Positions 12,958-15,428 of a stretch of 15,428 nt of DNA are shown here, in pieces. Numbering within the stretch: the stretch's first letter is position 1; every line of letters starts with the position of its first letter. A program made the translations under genes and the position numbers. Below the pieces are notes generated by a model. The model was not told where the DNA came from and ran no database searches. It was given only the letters and a program-made list of their open reading frames with translations. Source of the stretch: Acidobacteriota bacterium (lineage in GTDB: Bacteria; Acidobacteriota; Thermoanaerobaculia; Gp7-AA8); contig QHVX01000101.1 of the NCBI GenBank assembly GCA_003222375.1, forward strand, positions 537 to 15,964. The letters are read 5' to 3'.

Positions 12958-13814
12958 AGCGTGCGTCAGGGTTCGTCCTTCTTTTGGCCTTCGCAGTCAC
13001 AGCGAATCTCTTTGGGGCCGATTCCCGTCTCCTGGCTACCGGCGGTTTGACTCAGGTTGAAGGAACAGCGGGCGGAGGCATCGTGCCATGGGCGGTCCTC
13101 TCGGGTTATGCGACTGAGGATCAAGTCGGCGGCACCGGCTTTCTGACCTACGTCAACACAGGCGACTACTCGCTCTGGGCTGCCGGCGGCACATTCACGT
13201 TGCACAATCGCGTCGAGTTTTCGGCCGCCGAACAGCGATTGCACCTCGGTACCTTGGCCGAAGCTCTCAAACTACCGGGAGCTGAGCTTCGCCAGCAGGT
13301 TTTCGGCGTCAAATTCAGGATCCTCGGCGACGCGGTCTACACCCGCGAGCCGCAGATCGCAGTCGGACTGCAGTACAAACGCAACCTCGATTTCGCCATT
13401 CCGAAGCTTGTGGGCGCGAAGGACAAAGACGGTGTCGACGTCTATGTTGCCGCGACCAAAGTCTTTCTCGCCGCCGCCGGCGGACATCATGTCCTTCTCA
13501 ACGGCACGCTGCGCGCGACCAAGGCCAACCAGATGGGACTTCTCGGGTTCGGTACCGCCAACGACAGCGGATACAAGCTCGTTCCCGAAGCATCGGCGGC
13601 CATTCTGCTCAACAACTCGGTCGCCATGGGTGGCGAGTATCGCGTCAAGCCCGACCGATTGGCATTTTCTCGCGAGGACAACTGGAGCGATTTCTTTATC
13701 GCCTATTTTCCGAACAAGAACGTCGGATTCGTGATGGCGGTGGCGCAACTGGGAACCATCGCTACTCTGCCGCATCAATCCGGCTTGTTTCTCTCATTTC
13801 AAGGCAGTTTTTGA
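12954..13814 (+). CDS. DUF3034-family outer-membrane beta-barrel-like protein
   Basis: A 286-residue exported protein. The signal peptide is residues 1-21 (SGFVLLLAFAVTANLFGA), and the mature N-terminus begins DSRLLATGGLTQVEGTAGGG, then IVPWAVLSGYATEDQVGGTGFLTYV, which is typical of DUF3034. It has alternating amphipathic strands, few cysteines and ends in Phe (SFQGSF), the usual terminal signal for outer-membrane barrels. The function of DUF3034 is not established; a porin-like or adhesion role is inference. ATG 12954 shares ATGA with the stop of the GGDEF/EAL gene and has a strong GGAGGG (12945-12950), so the two are translationally coupled. Longer readings that begin inside the EAL frame have no signal peptide at their start and are rejected. 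Confidence 0.9.
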   Translation: MKRASGFVLLLAFAVTANLFGADSRLLATGGLTQVEGTAGGGIVPWAVLSGYATEDQVGGTGFLTYVNTGDYSLWAAGGTFTLHNRVEFSAAEQRLHLGTLAEALKLPGAELRQQVFGVKFRILGDAVYTREPQIAVGLQYKRNLDFAIPKLVGAKDKDGVDVYVAATKVFLAAAGGHHVLLNGTLRATKANQMGLLGFGTANDSGYKLVPEASAAILLNNSVAMGGEYRVKPDRLAFSREDNWSDFFIAYFPNKNVGFVMAVAQLGTIATLPHQSGLFLSFQGSF

Positions 13815-13826
13815 GGAGACACGAAC

Positions 13827-14240
13827 ATGCGCACAAAGTGGATGATCCTGTTCCTGGTGATCGCGGTCAGTGCGTGCGCGCATCAGCGGTCGCTATACGA
13901 TCGCATCGGCGGCACACCTGTTCTAACGGCAATCGTGGACAGCTTCATCGCCAGATTCGCGGATGACACGCGCGTGGCGCCGACATTCGCCAAATCGGAC
14001 ATTCCAAAGTTCCGTAAGCTGATCATCGAGCAGTTCTGCAACATCACCGGCGGCGGATGCACGTACACCGGCCGCGACATGAAGACGACGCATCAAGGAT
14101 TGCATCTCACCGAAACGCAATTCAACGCGCTGGTGGAAGATCTTCAGGACGCCATGGCGACGCAGCGCATCCCGATCGAGCTGCAGAATGAGTTGATCGC
14201 GAAGCTAGCTCCGATGCGCGCCGACATCATCCACCAGTGA
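13827..14240 (+). CDS. Group I truncated haemoglobin, predicted lipoprotein
   Basis: A 137-residue globin. Residues 1-17 form a lipoprotein signal (MILFLVIAVSAC) with lipobox VSAC, so C17 would be acylated and the globin anchored in the envelope. LYDRIGGTPVL (23-33) and the 2-on-2 globin core follow, with GGGCTYTGRDMKTTHQG carrying the likely proximal haem ligand H89. By hand alignment to mycobacterial trHbN, B10 is Phe (F40) and E11 is Ile (I66), replacing Tyr and Gln, so the distal pocket would be non-polar. Group I truncated haemoglobins bind O2, NO or CO; a sensing or NO-detoxification role is family knowledge, not shown here. AGGAGA (13814-13819) precedes the ATG, 12 bases after the DUF3034 stop. 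Its last 36 bases overlap the convergent PAS-GGDEF gene. Confidence 0.93.
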   Translation: MRTKWMILFLVIAVSACAHQRSLYDRIGGTPVLTAIVDSFIARFADDTRVAPTFAKSDIPKFRKLIIEQFCNITGGGCTYTGRDMKTTHQGLHLTETQFNALVEDLQDAMATQRIPIELQNELIAKLAPMRADIIHQ

Positions 14241-15428
14241 ACTGAACTGATACGAATTCGGCGAAGACTGCCTGGCGCGGTACATGGCCAGATCGGCGTT
14301 GCGCACCAAATCGTCGAAGCTCTCTCCATCGTTGGGACAAATCGAGATGCCGATACTGGCGGTCACGTAGAGGTCCTCGTTGCCGACGCGCACCGGACCA
14401 TCGAGCGCAGCGAGAATTTTTGCGGCGACGATCCCCGCTTGTTGCCCATCATCGAGATGCGGCAGCAACACGATGAACTGCTCGTTCCCTTGCCGCGCCA
14501 CCGTGTCCTCGGCGCGCAATGCTTCGCGAAAACGTTGTCCGATCACTTGCAGCAGCCAGTCCACTCGATTGTGGCCGAGCGTTGCGCTGAGGGATTCGAA
14601 TCGATCGAGATCGATGAACAGCACAGCCAGGAAAGAGGGAAGGCCGCGCGTGTGCAGCCTTTTTGCGTGCGCCTGAGCGACCGCGAATCGATCCTGTACC
14701 AGCGTACGATTCGGTAAGCCGGTGACCACATCGTGGTACGCCTGATACTCAATCTGCTGTTCGGCGCGCTTGCGCTCGGAGATGTCGCGTGAGACCGCCA
14801 CCAGCTCCGTCACCGGACCGGAGACTTGGTGCCGAATCGGCCGCCACGTGGTTTCAACCCACACGTATGTGCCGTCTTTTCGTCGCATCCGGTAAGTGAG
14901 TGACGCCGCCGTTGCACTCGTGAGGACGGTCGAACGAAATCGGTCGAGTGGCGGTCGATCGTCGGGATGAATCATTTCGGCTGACTTCGTACCGACTAAC
15001 TCTTCCGGCCCGTACCCGAGGAGGCCGCGCGAGGCCGGCGAGGCATACAGAAATCTGCCGTCCGGTGTGTGCCTCGAGATCATATCGGTCGCGTGCTCCG
15101 CGAGCAGCCGATAACGCGCCTCGCTCTCGCGAAGCGCAACCTCCGCACGCCGCTTTTCGGTGATGTCGGTGTGCACGCGGATGGTGCCGATCACACTTCC
15201 TTTGGCATCCAGTTGTTGCGCCTCGCTGACTTCGACCCACAGATCGCGTCCCCGCAGTGTCCGGAGTTGGATTGCCCGCTCTCCCTCGCGGCGGGCCGTG
15301 CTGTCGACGAAGGAATTCGCTGCCTTTCCCACCAGCTCGGTCGCCAGGTAGCCGAGCATCTGTGCCATGCGCTGATTCACGAATTGGATGACGCCTTCGC
15401 GGTTCACGAGCATCACTCCTTCGTTCAT
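14205..15428 (-). CDS. PAS-PAS-GGDEF protein with degenerate GGDEF, 5' end off the right edge
   Basis: 407 residues are visible. PAS 1 covers about 1-92 (EGVIQFVNQRMAQMLGY to IRVHTDITEKRRAE). PAS/PAC 2 covers about 102-222 (YRLLAEHATDMISRHTPDGRF, IHPDDRP, RRKDGTYVWVETTWRPI, SRDISERKRAE). GGDEF covers about 228-397 (YHDVVTGLPNRTL, FIDLDRFESL). The signature that should be GGDEF is GNEQF (314-318), and the usual FKxIND is FESLSA, so cyclase activity is very unlikely. The inhibitory site RAED (305-308) is intact five residues before it. The chain stops right after the GGDEF domain where relatives often continue into EAL, and its last residues are coded opposite the haemoglobin gene. The Met at the window edge is probably internal; the true start lies further right. 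Confidence 0.93.
   Translation of the reverse strand: MNEGVMLVNREGVIQFVNQRMAQMLGYLATELVGKAANSFVDSTARREGERAIQLRTLRGRDLWVEVSEAQQLDAKGSVIGTIRVHTDITEKRRAEVALRESEARYRLLAEHATDMISRHTPDGRFLYASPASRGLLGYGPEELVGTKSAEMIHPDDRPPLDRFRSTVLTSATAASLTYRMRRKDGTYVWVETTWRPIRHQVSGPVTELVAVSRDISERKRAEQQIEYQAYHDVVTGLPNRTLVQDRFAVAQAHAKRLHTRGLPSFLAVLFIDLDRFESLSATLGHNRVDWLLQVIGQRFREALRAEDTVARQGNEQFIVLLPHLDDGQQAGIVAAKILAALDGPVRVGNEDLYVTASIGISICPNDGESFDDLVRNADLAMYRARQSSPNSYQFSSLVDDVGAHRS

Overview
The window looks like a chromosomal segment from an environmental, high-GC Gram-negative bacterium, most probably an Acidobacteriota member. The clues are a CadC-like winged-helix protein at the left edge of the type expanded in that phylum, dispersed GGGCTGAAGCCC palindromes, and lipoprotein and outer-membrane proteins. 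The phylum call is inference. I see no rRNA, tRNA, CRISPR array, transposase or phage gene, and no gene-free stretch over 300 bases.

Left part (1-4027). A truncated winged-helix regulator on the minus strand diverges from a dense plus-strand run. That run encodes a small secreted HEWIH (HExxH) protein, a yeast-type cytosine deaminase, a DUF457/YdjM membrane hydrolase, a twin-CBS protein, an NAD(P)H:quinone oxidoreductase-like MDR protein and a membrane-anchored AAA+ ATPase. Neighbours abut or overlap by a few bases, so they are probably one transcript. The DUF457 and oxidoreductase genes have 5' frame breaks, and the oxidoreductase/ATPase boundary looks like a deletion scar.

Centre (4024-9834). 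A full-length Lhr superfamily 2 helicase (minus) meets the ATPase gene stop-to-stop. Its reading frame has absorbed three copies or variants of a palindromic element. A divergent gene makes a secreted Gly/Tyr/Arg-rich protein. A 44-nt imperfect palindrome follows, and it contains the apparent start codon of a ThuA-like gene that is also frame-broken.

Right part (9854-15428). A compact four-gene operon encodes a periplasmic cupredoxin, an inner-membrane Cache-HAMP-GGDEF-EAL protein, a DUF3034 outer-membrane protein and a truncated-haemoglobin lipoprotein. It is preceded by a CRP-core-like inverted repeat and a -10 box that would give a leaderless mRNA. A convergent PAS-PAS-GGDEF gene overlaps its 3' end. 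That GGDEF domain has lost its catalytic signature (GNEQF) but keeps the RxxD c-di-GMP inhibitory site. Together these suggest an envelope redox or gas-sensing module wired to c-di-GMP. This is the most interesting system in the window, and its function is inferred, not shown.
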